The notes: generated by a model from the sequence alone, not told the origin. 64,000 nt of DNA from Gamsiella multidivaricata (GCF_025024155.1 NW_026251818.1:31607-95606), one strand, 5' to 3'. Numbered from the stretch's first letter, positions 35,805 to 46,681 are shown. A program made the numbers and translations.

Positions 35805-37721
35805 TTATTTCAATTGCGCATACCGTTCACGCGCTTTCCGCCGCGCTACCTCGCCAGGTGTCTCTGGTAGACGGGACGAGGCTGCAGCTGCAGCGCCCTG
35901 GGTCTGGAGTGCGCCAGATCCGAGTCCTGCCTTATTTTCGGTCACCATCAATTGCACCGGTTCGACTACACCTTGACCCGCCGCACCCAGTCCCATGCCT
36001 GCCTTCCATCCCATCTTGCTGAGCATTGCATGCCCCTTGTTGGTCTTGGCCACCGGTACATGGAACCCACTGGAGACCTCCTGTGAAGGGTATATTGGGG
36101 TCACAGATGGAACTGGCGACGATCGATCTGGGTTGTGCAACCGACGTTTGGCGGCCCTGTCGACATATCCTCTCGGTGAACCGCCTCCTCCTCCGCCTGC
36201 GGATGGGGAATCTCGTCGTTCTACTGCTCGCTTCGAAGGAATGGTTGTCTTGTCGGGTCCAGCCCACTTCTTCTTTAGACGGTTCATCTCCTCGATCCGC
36301 TCCCGTTCCATTTCCAGTCTTGACGGTCCTGACCATGTCGGCGAGCTCTTTACTACCGACTCCTCACGCTCCTTGTCGTCCAAGACCTCAATCTCATTGC
36401 CATCCGTTACTTGACACATTCCGCATATCCGCCCTTCTTCGTGCGCATGGATCTCGAATACTGTTGATCCCAACTGGAGCCGGTCTAGGTGCTTCAATGC
36501 AAAGGGCTGGCTGGCGGTCTTGGGCGCTGAAAGTCGCTCTCCATTAAGAAACGTCCCGTGGGTCGATCCGCAATCTGTGATCTGAAAACTATCTACATAG
36601 GTAGTTGGAGCCGCATGCTGATAATATTGCTGGTACTCTTCCATTTGTCGCTGGTACTCTCTGTACCGTTGCTGTTCCTCTGTTTCGCGTTCCTCATCGC
36701 CATCACTCTTTCCGTTCGGTTGCTCATAAGTCATATCCCGTGCGCCAGCGTCCGAGGATTCGTCGTATTCTCCTTCTTCCTTCTCGTCCGCATTTCCTTG
36801 TCTATTTGTCTCTTCTGCAGACTCTTCTTCCACCACTTCTCCCTGTGGTGTTTCATTGTGCGGATCAGTCACTGCTGCAGTCGTCTGCTCTTCATTCATT
36901 TCCAATGATCCTAATGTTGTCGGCCCTGCAGAATTTGGCGATATTGGTGTTGCTGTAGCTGATGTAGCATCGTTACTCCTGAACTCGTTTCCATCGTTCG
37001 TCTCTGCTACTTGTCCTGATCCATCTGCCGAAGATGATACCGTATCCTCGTGGTTACGGTCCTCCTGTGACACTTGCTGACGATCCAAATATATACTGGC
37101 ATGGAACCGACTGATTTCCATCTCGACCATTCGAACACGCTTGCCCTGACCACTCAATGGCCTGTCCCTTCCGAACGATAGTCCTGATGCGTCCATCATG
37201 ATCACACCACCAACCTTGAGGATATTCGACGAGATGACACACAATCTGAGGGTGGCATCGCTCTCTGGTGGCGCATCATAATGGGTCTGCCCTTCTCGAC
37301 CGTATCCAGACATGTCCACCGCGTAACCGGTGATAGGGTCAATGTAATAGCCATTGTTGTCTTGTACGGAAGGATAGATGTCAGACCCTGCTCCTGCCCC
37401 TACGCCTGTTCCTATCCCTGCTCCTGATCCCGATCCTGATCCTGATACTGGGCCTTCAACAGGGACATAAGTCTCAGAAGCGGGGTCATAGTAAGAGAAG
37501 GTGCCTGTGGTGGCATCGTGCCACATTTGTGTTACGGGATGCTGAGCGAATGCTGGAGCCTCATGGGTCGGGTGGAATCCTTCAGGATGCGGGTGAGGGA
37601 ATGCTACTCCGAACAGAGCATCCGCAGCAGCGTTGGCGGCGGCATTCTCCTCTTTCTCCTTCTGGTCCGAAGTCGTGCGTGCCTGGATGTAGCTGCTGAG
37701 TTCATGATCAAAGTCTGCCAT
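35805..37721 (-). CDS. AGGF1-like protein (OCRE-like, FHA, G-patch)
   Basis: A single exon of 638 residues. OCRE-type aromatic repeats lie at about 65-90 (MWHDATTGTFSYYDPASETYVP) and 123-137 (NGYYIDPITGYAVDM). An FHA domain starts at about 178 (GLSFGRDRP...ISRFHASIY) and finishes at about 378-427 (ITDCGSTHGTFLNGERL...VFEIHAH), followed by a CxxC segment. A G-patch (KTNKGHAMLSKMGWKAGMGLG) is at about 559-580. This order is that of angiogenic factor with G-patch and FHA domains, a nuclear RNA-processing protein. The FHA domain is interrupted by about 160 acidic, low-complexity residues (about 217-375). G-patches usually activate DEAH helicases. Start 37721 was chosen because the longer open frame runs into the neighbouring gene. 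Confidence 0.88.
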   Translation of the reverse strand: MADFDHELSSYIQARTTSDQKEKEENAAANAAADALFGVAFPHPHPEGFHPTHEAPAFAQHPVTQMWHDATTGTFSYYDPASETYVPVEGPVSGSGSGSGAGIGTGVGAGAGSDIYPSVQDNNGYYIDPITGYAVDMSGYGREGQTHYDAPPESDATLRLCVISSNILKVGGVIMMDASGLSFGRDRPLSGQGKRVRMVEMEISRFHASIYLDRQQVSQEDRNHEDTVSSSADGSGQVAETNDGNEFRSNDATSATATPISPNSAGPTTLGSLEMNEEQTTAAVTDPHNETPQGEVVEEESAEETNRQGNADEKEEGEYDESSDAGARDMTYEQPNGKSDGDEERETEEQQRYREYQRQMEEYQQYYQHAAPTTYVDSFQITDCGSTHGTFLNGERLSAPKTASQPFALKHLDRLQLGSTVFEIHAHEEGRICGMCQVTDGNEIEVLDDKEREESVVKSSPTWSGPSRLEMERERIEEMNRLKKKWAGPDKTTIPSKRAVERRDSPSAGGGGGGSPRGYVDRAAKRRLHNPDRSSPVPSVTPIYPSQEVSSGFHVPVAKTNKGHAMLSKMGWKAGMGLGAAGQGVVEPVQLMVTENKAGLGSGALQTQGAAAAASSRLPETPGEVARRKARERYAQLK

Positions 37722-37839
37722 GCTCGCTACATCGACTCGACAAAGGGTGAGGCGAAAAGGGATGAAAAAAATCGTAAAAATGCAAACATTCCTCAAGCAA
37801 ATAAATGTCTTTATTTTGATGTTTTTTTTTTTTTTTTTT

Positions 37840-38931
37840 TTACACCTTGCGCCGAATGTTCCTGGGTTTACTAGCGCCAGCTTTCCGCTTCTTGAACACC
37901 GCTGCACCTGAACTCTCGCCATTTCCATCTTCGCTTGGCAGATCAGGATCGACTGGATATGTCTTTTCCACAATCTTGAATCCCCGCAAGTCCTCTGGAT
38001 CAACCGCGTCCTCGTCATCATCCGCACCAGGGACGTAATGGTTTCCGCCCTCGTTATTTCTTAATTCATTGTCTGCCTGTATATGTGTCACTCTAGGTGC
38101 TGGGACCTCGACTGTTTGCCATTCGCCAGGCTGACCAACATTCTCGTCCCTGGCCACATTTGACGCCTGTAATGTCTCTGTTAATGATTTTGGTGCCGCC
38201 AATGGCTCCGAATTTGATCCAGTCGCGCCTGTTCCAGTTTTTGAAGTTGTTTTCGAAGATGGCTGTGTGTTTGCTGACGGCTCTACTCCAGATGGAGCCG
38301 CCTTTGCAGCTACTGGCGCGGTTGAAGTTGATGATGCCTTTGTGTCCTGTGTTGTTGGTCCCTTTGCAGATCCAAATGCCGGCGAAGATGTGTTTGGTTG
38401 GACGAGCCCTGCCTCCACATCCAGCTGATACTGCCTCATGGCCGCCTAATTTGAACACAGATACATAATGTCAGCAAACGTCTTTGCAAAAAGTGTTGAT
38501 GCACTAACGACTGGATCATCGGTACTTTTTCAATCGCCTCCATCTGCTTGTTCATCCTGGCGGTCTCTGCCTCCTTTTCCTTGCCGCGCTGGTTCTGCTC
38601 GCGAAGAAACCGCTCCACGTTCTCCTTGTGCTTTGTTCCCGAGTCATGGATATTCCGTGTCTACAATCAAATGGACAGGTCATAAGGACGTGAGTAACTA
38701 GTAAAATTCGATAACGATAATAAGCGGTGCATTTAATTCTGTCCAGACTTTGGGCGTCTCTTACAGACTTGTTGTCGGTGATGTAGATCTTGCAAAAGCG
38801 ACACCAGAATTTGGCGTTTGATTTCCAGTACTCGGCCCTAGATCACGGCATGAAATGTTGGTCAGTGCTCCATTCATTCCATAATGCGTTGTCATTAACA
38901 TCCTGTTCGTGTTGATCCACGTAGTTTACAT
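37840..38931 (-). CDS. WBP4/FBP21-like splicing factor with U1-type zinc finger
   Basis: Exons 38931-38930 (AT of the start codon), 38837-38765, 38660-38526 and 38445-37840 give 271 residues. The N-terminal 45 residues are a matrin/U1-type zinc finger: WKSNAKFWCRFCKIYITDNKS with Cys-x2-Cys, then HDSGTKHKENVERFL with the two His. A charged coiled coil follows (QNQRGKEKEAETARMNKQME). The middle is Ser/Thr/Pro-rich low complexity. The C-terminus is acidic, then basic (KKRKAGASKPRNIRRKV, likely nuclear signal). No WW domain is visible, unlike animal WBP4. The start ATG is split AT|G by an intron (donor GTAAAC, acceptor GATCTAG). The stop codon abuts a T20 run on the plus strand. Confidence 0.82.
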
Positions 38932-39105
38932 GGTTGAACGTCTCTTGGTGTGTAAGGTTCGAAGGTGTGCAATTGTGCTCCCGATCCAAAATGGGAAAAG
39001 AGTTTATTTGTTTTCCAGTCACTTTTCTTGTGACATCTACAATTTTCAGCTAATTTCGTTGTGACAATGATAGATCCCATTTTTGCAAAAAAATAAATTT
39101 TTGTG

Positions 39106-39114
39106 ATATATAAT
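39106..39114 (+). promoter_or_regulatory. TATA box of the U6 snRNA gene
   Basis: ATATATAAT lies about 30 bp upstream of the U6 5' end, the expected place for a pol III type-3-like promoter. Confidence 0.6.
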
Positions 39115-39140
39115 TCTTCTAAAGTACGGGTACCTTAATT

Positions 39141-39260
39141 GTAGTTGCGAAAGCACTACATATTCTAAAAATGGAACGATACAGAGAAGATTAGCATGGC
39201 CCCTGCACAAGGATGACACGTATATCTTGAGTGGATAGCCCTACGGGGCACAATATTTTT
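39141..39260 (+). ncRNA. U6 spliceosomal RNA
   Basis: The conserved core is unmistakable: GGAACGATACAGAGAAGATT with the ACAGAGA box, then AGCATGGCCCCTGC and AAGGATGACACG. The 5' end folds as GTAG-TGC-GAAA-GCA-CTAC, a stem closed by a GAAA loop. A T6 run (39256-39261) should end pol III transcription, and a T-rich stretch follows. From GACACG to the terminator there are about 40 nt, somewhat longer than the 3' tail of animal U6. The 5' end is set by the hairpin; the 3' end is approximate. Confidence 0.97.
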
Positions 39261-39261
39261 T

Positions 39262-40964
39262 ATTTTTTTTTGTCCATGTGTGCATAAGTACTGGCAAATG
39301 CGCCAGCGCCATGAAGAGACGCTTTTGTTGGTTTCGGACAATTGGTGGTTAGGCTCTGATATTTTTGATGCTGTGTTTTCGTGGTCCTTGTGGTCCATAG
39401 ATAGTCCATCTGGCGGATATGGTGGATCGCTTCAATTCTAACGGGAACGTTAAACTACTTTCTGCATGCATATCACATACACATTTCTTTGTACTGTACT
39501 GATAGGAATTTTAGCATATCCTCCCTTTCAGTCCCCGTTCTTTAACATTCCAAAGAGAGCGGATCTGCTCGCTTGTGTTTGTGGTACATATAGTTTATAG
39601 TGAGTGGTTCATTATTGGTCGTACGCACAAACAGAAACTGTCGGTTTTCAGAGTCGCGGGCCACCTGGACGGATTGAGCTGCATGCCAACTTTTTTGTGC
39701 GACCAAGGATGAAGCAGCCATGACTGCAAAAAAAATGGTTAGCAAGATGTGTAATATGACGAATTGAGACGGTATCCAGTGATCGACCTCTGTGGATCTG
39801 CTTCTTTCCAGTATGGGGCAAAAGACCAGTAGACCACAGTGTAATGCAGCTGTGGCTGCCGGGCCCTTCCTTTGCGGTATCTTGGATTCTCTAGTAACAC
39901 AAGGGGCCCACGAGAGATGGAGAGAGAGAGAACGCAGACATGTGCTTGGTTTAGCTCTCGTCGCACCCCTTGCTCTCAAGTGATGCGATTGACGGGTTCC
40001 CTCTTTTTGTGTTTGTTTGTTTTTTCTGTCGAGCCCAACCACGAACTACAAGAGTGCTGAGGGAAGACCAAAAATCCATTGGAGAGTAGGCGAGGAAAAA
40101 GACGTTATCGCTCAACCTCTAACTCGTTTGCATTTCCGCTAGTTTGTGTGGGAACGGTAGAGAGGCAGAGATGGATTTACAGAGCTCTTACAATGGCGTT
40201 GGCAATGACAATGGCGATGCAGTCTTGGGTCTTGACACAGCCAGCAACTAAGTACATGTCCAAAAAAAGAGATAGACGGGCAGACAACTAGATTCTTTCG
40301 TATGCATGGTTAATTCACTTCTGCGCTATATTTACGTTCCTAAATGACGGGTGCATGTTCCTTCTGCATGTATGGAAGAAGAAGAAGGATTGGCAGCGAT
40401 TCAGGATGGGCTGAGTGGTGGGGTGCAATGGGCTCAGTGGGGGAAACGAAACTCAATTAGGGTGGTGTACTGTAGTGCGCTCAAGGAAGGATTCTCTGCA
40501 AAAGCCCAAGGCGCTAGGAATTCTCGGCAAAAGCCCCAAGACGCAGGGAAGAAGGGATGACATGGGTGCTCGTTAGACTTGGGCTACAGTGCCATAGTAT
40601 AGTGGACTGAGATCCGCTTGTGGGCAGAGTGCTTTCCTTGGCTGCTTGGTTACAGGCGGTTATATGGTTGCTTGGTTGTTTGGTTGTTTGGCTGCGTTGC
40701 AGTCGTGCACAAGACCAGGGTATACTCTTTTTGGTGCAACGGGGCAAGGAACGACGGACACAGAAAAAAAACAAGAACGAACACATTCAAACAAATACAA
40801 CCCACTCACTCGTACTGCATGCACTCTTTCCGTGCATTTTTGATCCGCTGCACTCGTCTCTCTTTTCCCTCTCTTTTCTCTTTGTTTCCTTCCCCCGTTA
40901 CCATCGCCCAACCACTCGCAATACCATCGCAACACCCTCATCTACCACCCGGCCTGAATTCATA
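39262..40964. other. Region with one weak candidate gene
   Basis: Apart from the doubtful minus-strand exon below, I see no gene. Near 40640-40700 there are TTGGTTG-type short repeats, and 40800-40960 is a CT-rich promoter tract. Confidence 0.4.
39542..39727 (-). CDS. Candidate terminal exon of a small unrecognised gene
   Basis: The stretch begins after a very good 3' splice site on the minus strand (CTAAC branch-like sequence, T8, GCAG at about 39728) and runs 60 codons from an ATG to TAA. Upstream frames contain plausible but unjoined exons (for example one encoding YTVVYWSFAPYWKEADPQR at about 39790-39890). No family is recognised. It may be a real small gene with exons up to about 40076, or chance. 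Confidence 0.25.
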   Translation of the reverse strand, partial: AVMAASSLVAQKSWHAAQSVQVARDSENRQFLFVRTTNNEPLTINYMYHKHKRADPLSLEC

Positions 40965-42102
40965 ATGGAAGTCTGCCACTCCTCCTCGAAGTAAGCAAAC
41001 GCATCGTCCACCTCCTTCACTAAACCCATAACCCATCCACACGCTCTCTCCAAATGCCGAATGCCAGATTCCAATTGCTATATTCTGTCCACTTCTCTCT
41101 ATCCACATTTCATTCGTTCTCTCTCTTTCTCTCTCTTATAATACACTTCCTCCTATTCGTGGGCTAACCAAATCCTCGGTAATACCTCTCCATAGCATGT
41201 CGCTCCTTGATCAGCTCTTCGGTACAGACGGCCGCAAGCACAAGAACGAAGGCATCTGGAACTGGGTCAAGAACCAAACTAGCAAGCACAAAAACAAGAA
41301 CAAGGACAGGGACAGCAATGGCCCTGTCCTGCTTGCCCGTTCCTTCTCCTGCACACCAGCATCTACCCACAATCGCTCAGATTCCTCCAACTCCTCGCGC
41401 TCAAATCGCGCCGCATCCTACGTATCCTTCACTTGCTCCCCTACATCTCCTACCTCCTCATTTGCACTCTCATATACTCAGACCTCAAATCCACATGACT
41501 CTTCCTCCTCTTCCCCTTCATCATCGTCTTCTTCTTCTTCCCCTTCATCATCTTCCTCCTCTTCCTGGTCTTCATCACCCACTAAGGTCTCCCGAGCAGC
41601 CTCTCCTTCCTCAAACATAACAGCAACATCTGCATCAAAGAGAGCGCCGTACTTGCATTCCCGACAAAGGACACAGAGCGTCGCGGCACCATCTATGCAA
41701 TCCCCTGCAAAGAATGTTGGTAATGGTACTCAGGAGCAATTGTATCGGTACCCACATCAGAGTTACAGCCATGCAGATGGACCGATCAAGCGCTCAACCT
41801 CGGCCAGGTCCGCACCGGCACACCTCTACACCCACCGCAGGGGCAGTGTGTCTCATGAATCATTGGAGGGTCGGAGGGCCTTAAAGGGCAAGAGAGTTCA
41901 GCGAGACACGATGAACGAGATTTCGGAGACGGAGTCAAACTCAAGTACATTAGACATGTCTATCGGTAACCAGAAGCAACAGCAGATGCAACGTTGGGGA
42001 GGTTCCCATGGCGAATCTGCTCTCTCTGACGAAAGAGACCGAACCCGAGCGAGAAGTATCGAGATCCGACATGCCAAACGGGACGATTGGTGGTGGGAGT
42101 AA
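40965..42102 (+). CDS. Ser-rich low-complexity protein, unknown
   Basis: Proposed exons 40965-40990 and 41196-42102 give 310 residues. The first is a 26-nt exon (MEVCHSSS) joined by a GTAAGC/CCATAG intron that keeps the frame. Alternatively translation starts at 41197 (MSLLDQLFG). The protein has a short Trp-containing start (GIWNWVKNQTSKHKNKNK), then a nearly pure Ser/Pro stretch at about residues 110-140, then basic and polar sequence ending in DDWWWE. RRGSVS and KRSTSAR look like basophilic kinase sites. It has no catalytic motif or membrane segment and is probably intrinsically disordered. Confidence 0.65.
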
Positions 42103-42532
42103 CATACGAACTCGTATTCATATACAGATATGCATGCACAATCAAAAAAAAAATAGCCAGCAACAACAAACAAGCAGATAGCCGGCCTGCAGCCTGTACC
42201 ATATAATTATGATAGTAATAGTAATAGTAATAGTAATAGTAATAGTAATAGTAATAGTAATAGTAATAGTAATAGTAATAGTAATAGTAATAGTAATAGT
42301 AATAGTAATAGTAATAGTAATCGAAAATAAACATAGCCTTTCACCATGGATCAGGTTCGAGTGCGGAATGTTGCACGGAATGCTGGGTGGGTTTCATCAC
42401 ATGATCAATTGCCCTGTTCAGGCAACCGTGTGCGCCCTCCACCAATCCGCTTGCGCCTGCTCCTGTTCCTGTCCTACCTGTTGTCTGATCTCTCTTCATC
42501 TCTGTAACCCACTCCCCTCTCCCATCGCCATC
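42103..42532. other. Intergenic region holding a hexanucleotide array
   Basis: 430 bp between the Ser-rich protein gene and LCB1. The ATAGTA array fills 42212-42321. The LCB1 leader is CT-rich. Confidence 0.7.
42212..42321 (+). repeat. (ATAGTA)n hexanucleotide repeat, about 18 copies
   Basis: A perfect array of about 110 bp. It creates meaningless open frames of Ile-Val repeats on the plus strand and poly-Tyr on the minus strand. Confidence 0.97.
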
Positions 42533-44872
42533 ATGGATAATCCCATCTTCTCTGCTATCAACCAAACCTTCTTTACCGTTGCGCGGGTGGTTGAGGCTGT
42601 CCCTGGATCGGCCATCGCTATAAACTACATCAAAAACTCGTACCAAAACGATCCCTTTCGTGTGGTGCTCGAGCTCGGTTTGGCCATCTATGCCGTCAAG
42701 TACATGCTCTCGAAAAAGTATCGCATCGACCACACTCATATACCATTGACAGAGAAGGTACAAGGCAACCCTATCTTTTTTTTTTTTGCCCTTCAGCAGG
42801 ATGCATCGTAGATCGCAAAGAAGCTGAATGAGGGCTTCATTATTGTTGGTAATTGATTGATAGGAAATTGATGAGCTCGTCGCAGAATGGCAGCCAGAGC
42901 CATTGGTCGGACCCATGTCTGACTTTCAGAAGCTTGAGCTGGAAAGGACGCAGGTTATCGTTGGGTAAGACAGTTGGCATGTTCAACTACTGCAGCTTTG
43001 ACCCCACACAGAGTCCCCGCTTCTGACATGTCGTCCTGTTTTATTTTTTTTATTTTTTGCATCTTAAAGTGCGCAAGGACCAAAGCCCAAAGTCCAATCC
43101 TCTGGCAAGAACTTGCTGAACCTTGCCAGTGCCAACTATCTCGGATACATCACCAATGAAGACATGAAGGTAAGCAAACGGATCGTTCAAGGCAAGGTCG
43201 GGTACCACTTTGATGGTCAGACAAAGCGGTATACCGTTGACCGGAGCCACGGGACGTTGGTAAAAAATTAACCGATTTACCCATTCCGATAGGAAAAAGC
43301 AATCGAGACGCTCCACAACTATGGTGTTGGCTCATGCGGACCCCCAGGGTTCTACGGCACTCTTGGTGAGTCTTGACATTTCCTTGCACTTGTGGCTACA
43401 GGGGTTTGATCTAGCCCTCAATTGCTCCGCAACATAACCCCAAAGTGTAGACTCTCTAATATGCAGAGCTGTGCACTCTATGGTTCTTTGTGACACTTTG
43501 ACAAAATAATAGATGTCCATATCAACCTGGAAAAAGATATTGCACGATTCTTGGGCACTGAATCATCAATTATCTATGCGCAAGGATTCTCGACTATCTC
43601 TTCAGTCATCGCTGCTTTCTCTAAGCGTGGAGACATCATCGTCGCGTATGTTGTGTTCTATTGAAGCCATAAATGCTCGATATATAGCTGAAACTCGTTC
43701 TCTGCGGGATGAGATTTAGTACTTAAAATATTCGTTGCTAACCACCTCCTCGCATGGCGTTATATTCGATATAGTGATGAGGGATCTAACTTTGCTATTC
43801 AAAAGGGCGCTCAAATTTCACGGTCAAACATCAAGTGGTTCAAGCACAATGATATGGCAGACCTGGAACGCGTTTTGCAATCGATCCAAAAGGAAATCGC
43901 CAACGTACGTTTTTTCGTTTTATGATGCTGGTCCACTTCTCGTTCACAGTCATATACTGCAGTCCAGGATCTGATCACCCTGTGTTATGTCCACTCATAT
44001 AGAACAAGAAGAAGCACCTGACTCGCCGTTTCATCGTTACTGAGGGACTATTCCAAAACTATGGTGATATGGCACCCCTGGATAAAATCATGGAGCTGAA
44101 GCACAAATACAAATACCGTGTTATTCTGGACGAGTCCAACTCGTTTGGTCTCTTGGGCAAGACCGGTCGTGGTTTGACTGAGGTGTACAACATCCCTCCC
44201 AAGGAAGTTGATATGATTGTTGGATCGATGGCCAACTCTCTGTCGGCTGCCGGAGGTTTCTGTGCAGGACCTAAGGAGGTTGTAGATCATCAGCGTCTTT
44301 CTGGACAGGCATTTGTGTTCTCGGCCTCGATCCCTGCAATGCTCGCGGTTTGCGCCTCGGAGGCTATCAATATTCTGGAGAGCGGCCAGGGCAACAAGTT
44401 GCTGAAGGAATTGAATGAGAACGCGGCCGTGTTTCGAAACGTGGTTCTGACGGCCCCTCAGGCAATCGAGGTCAGCTCCGACGCTGGATCTCCGATCTTG
44501 CACCTTCGTTTCCCCAAGAGCGCGTTGGCTGCTGTCGGAGTGACCACTAGGGATGAGGAGAAGTTTTTGCTTCAGGAGGTTGTTGACGAGGTAAGGGAGT
44601 GCTTTTATTTGTACTTTGCACTCTAAAAAGTTGACTTTTTTAGTTTCAGTCGTTCTCGTTGCTGATATGGGATTTGTAAACGCTTTGTGTAGGTTGCTGT
44701 CAAGGATGGTATCATGATCACGAGGGCCAAGTATGTCGAGCACCAGGAGAAGTTCTTGCCACGACCATCGATCCGTATTTCCATGTCTTGCAGCCATAGC
44801 CGCAAGGAGGTCGAGAAGGCAGCACAGGCTGTCAAGGCTGCTTTTGCCAAGGCCGCGTCCAAGCACAAGTGA
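42533..44872 (+). CDS. LCB1: Serine palmitoyltransferase subunit 1
   Basis: With LCB2 it condenses serine and palmitoyl-CoA, the first step of sphingolipid synthesis in the ER membrane. Exons 42533-42757, 42864-42964, 43070-43169, 43293-43365, 43513-43645, 43775-43904, 44003-44590 and 44693-44872 give 509 residues. A hydrophobic segment at about 43-62 ([16 protein letters not shown]) is the ER anchor. [22 protein letters not shown] carries the conserved Cys altered in human sensory neuropathy. The PLP-lysine region reads [17 protein letters not shown] with no Lys, as expected of the non-catalytic LCB1 partner. No overlap with neighbours. Confidence 0.96.
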
Positions 44873-45579
44873 ACGCATTATTCTTCTTCCTTCAATGTAT
44901 CCATGCGCACTCTTCTTACTACGTACCTATATACTTAATATCTAATCGCGGTGGAGCCAGCTTGGAGGTAGTCCTTAGTTAGCACTTTATATCTTTCATT
45001 CCGACACACCAGATAATAAAATACGTGATATCTATTGCTGTATCTCAACTTTGCTATGCTTGATATGCCGGTGAATTGCATGGCGTCTTCCCCGTCCAGG
45101 AATGAAATACGTATTTCGATTTGTGTCCCCTCCCCACGTTATAACGAGCATTGCTTCATACTCTTTATACCACATGAGTTCATCGTAGCCAACTTGAGGG
45201 AACGAATAGGTTGCGACGAGAACAATTACTAATCTATGGTATGCAGCTGAGCAGGTTAAGGGAGCTTAGATCGCTGGGAGGTTTGGCGCCGCCGTTTGAT
45301 GAATAATCAATTTCTTTTTCTTATGCTTAGAAAAGTGGAATTCACTGAGAGCGAGACACGTAGAGATCGGAGAGCTACATGGCACGATAATGTACTTTGA
45401 CGTGTCGATCCACGAGAAAAGTTTAAGGTATCCTCCGCAGCTGCTGCAGTGCGGCGCCTTTGTCAATTGCCCCTTTTCTTTTCTCTTTTTTGGATCACAA
45501 ACAGAAACGTATAAATAACTATCTCTCTCACGTTCTTCACAGAATATCTGTACCTCCAAAGTTTCACAGATCGAGAACA
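44873..45579. promoter_or_regulatory. Promoter region of the glutathione transferase gene
   Basis: TATAAATA at 45510-45517 lies 63 bp upstream of the GST ATG. No other gene is visible in the 700 bp. Confidence 0.6.
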
Positions 45580-46681
45580 ATGACCAGCCCCTCCAAGCCG
45601 CACTATCGCTTCTTCCAGACAGAGTCCTCGAACGAAGAGAACTCACGGATTCTAGATGCGGATCACAACGATGTGGAGTACGAGATCCTGTACTTTCAGA
45701 TTTCGTGCGTCGGTGCTACTTCACGCTCTATTCTTGCGTACGGCAAGGCCAAGTGGACCAACCGGTTCCCACAGGTAAACCCCCCCCCCCCCTTTTGTGC
45801 GTGTGAGGAATGGCTTTTTTAAGAAGAGTTTTTGTGTATTGACCGCGCTATTTTGCTTTTTCTACGTTTTGCACAGGAGTGGGAGGGGAACGAAGAATTC
45901 GAGACACCCTTTCGAGCCATGCCCATCCTCACCGTCCAGTCTGTCCGTGGACAGGTACTTTTTCTAAAGGCGTCATCAAAAAATGAACCAACCCCGTTAT
46001 TTGCCACCAATATTTAATCTTATTTCTTATTCCCCCCCTCACGAACAGGCGAAGCTCGCAGAATCGTTCGTCATCGATTTGTACCTGGCCAAGAAGTTCG
46101 GGCTCCTAGGCTCGAACTCCTACGAGGAAGCGACCATCCAAGCCTTTTACTCCTCGATCCACTACCTCCGCGAACGGTCCCTTATGACCATGACCTGGGT
46201 TGATGCGGACAAGCGTCTCGAAGCTTTCCAGATGTGGACCACCAAAGTCATCCCACGCTTCATTAAGATCCAAGAGCAGCACCTTGAGCGTAACGGATCC
46301 AATGGACACTTTTTTGGCGATAAGGTAATACATCCAAAAAAAAAGAAAAGAAAAAGCATAAAAAAAAAGAAAAAAAAAAAGAGGGGAGTGAAAACCGCGC
46401 TCTCTTGTATAGTTTTCTGCATTTCAGTTCTTGACAACTTCCCTTGCTTCGTCTTGATACAGATCACGCTAGCGGATATCCATTTAGTCGGCGTTCTCGA
46501 TCACTTTGCAGAACTCCCCCGCGGCGACGAGATCATCAACCTCTTCCGTCAATCACCTCTGCTCTGGAAGGTTCGCGAGACCGTCCTTACGAACCCAGAT
46601 ATCGCTGCCTGGAGACAGTCTGAAGAATTTGCCAAGGTGGTCGAAGGTGGCAAGAAGCTTTATTCCACCGCAGGATTTTGA
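45580..46681 (+). CDS. Glutathione S-transferase-like protein
   Basis: Exons 45580-45774, 45877-45954, 46049-46324 and 46463-46681 give 255 residues. The N-terminal thioredoxin-like part has the sigma-class feel: ILYFQISCVGATSRSIL, then TPFRAMPILTV (cis-Pro before the strand) and AESFVIDLYLAKKFGLLG, where the usual 'ES.AI..YL' is present. The C-terminal helical domain includes ITLADIHLVGVLDHF, matching the GST N-capping motif (S/T-x-x-D). The catalytic Tyr/Ser is not obvious, because the region before it is unusual. Substrate unknown. It converges with the CYRI gene. Confidence 0.82.

Noticed and set aside
37722..38027. Upstream extension of the AGGF1-like ORF
   Set aside because: It runs across the intergenic gap and into the WBP4-like coding sequence in the wrong frame; composition is lysine runs from the A tract.
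41960..42334. Minus-strand poly-Tyr ORF
   Set aside because: Produced by the ATAGTA array and antisense to a real gene.
42340..42365. GGTTCGAGTGCGG resembling a pol III B box
   Set aside because: No matching A box or cloverleaf; it lies in the LCB1 promoter.
42209..42811. ORF starting in the hexamer array and running into LCB1 exon 1
   Set aside because: The Ile/Val repeat is only the microsatellite; the true LCB1 start is the ATG at 42533.
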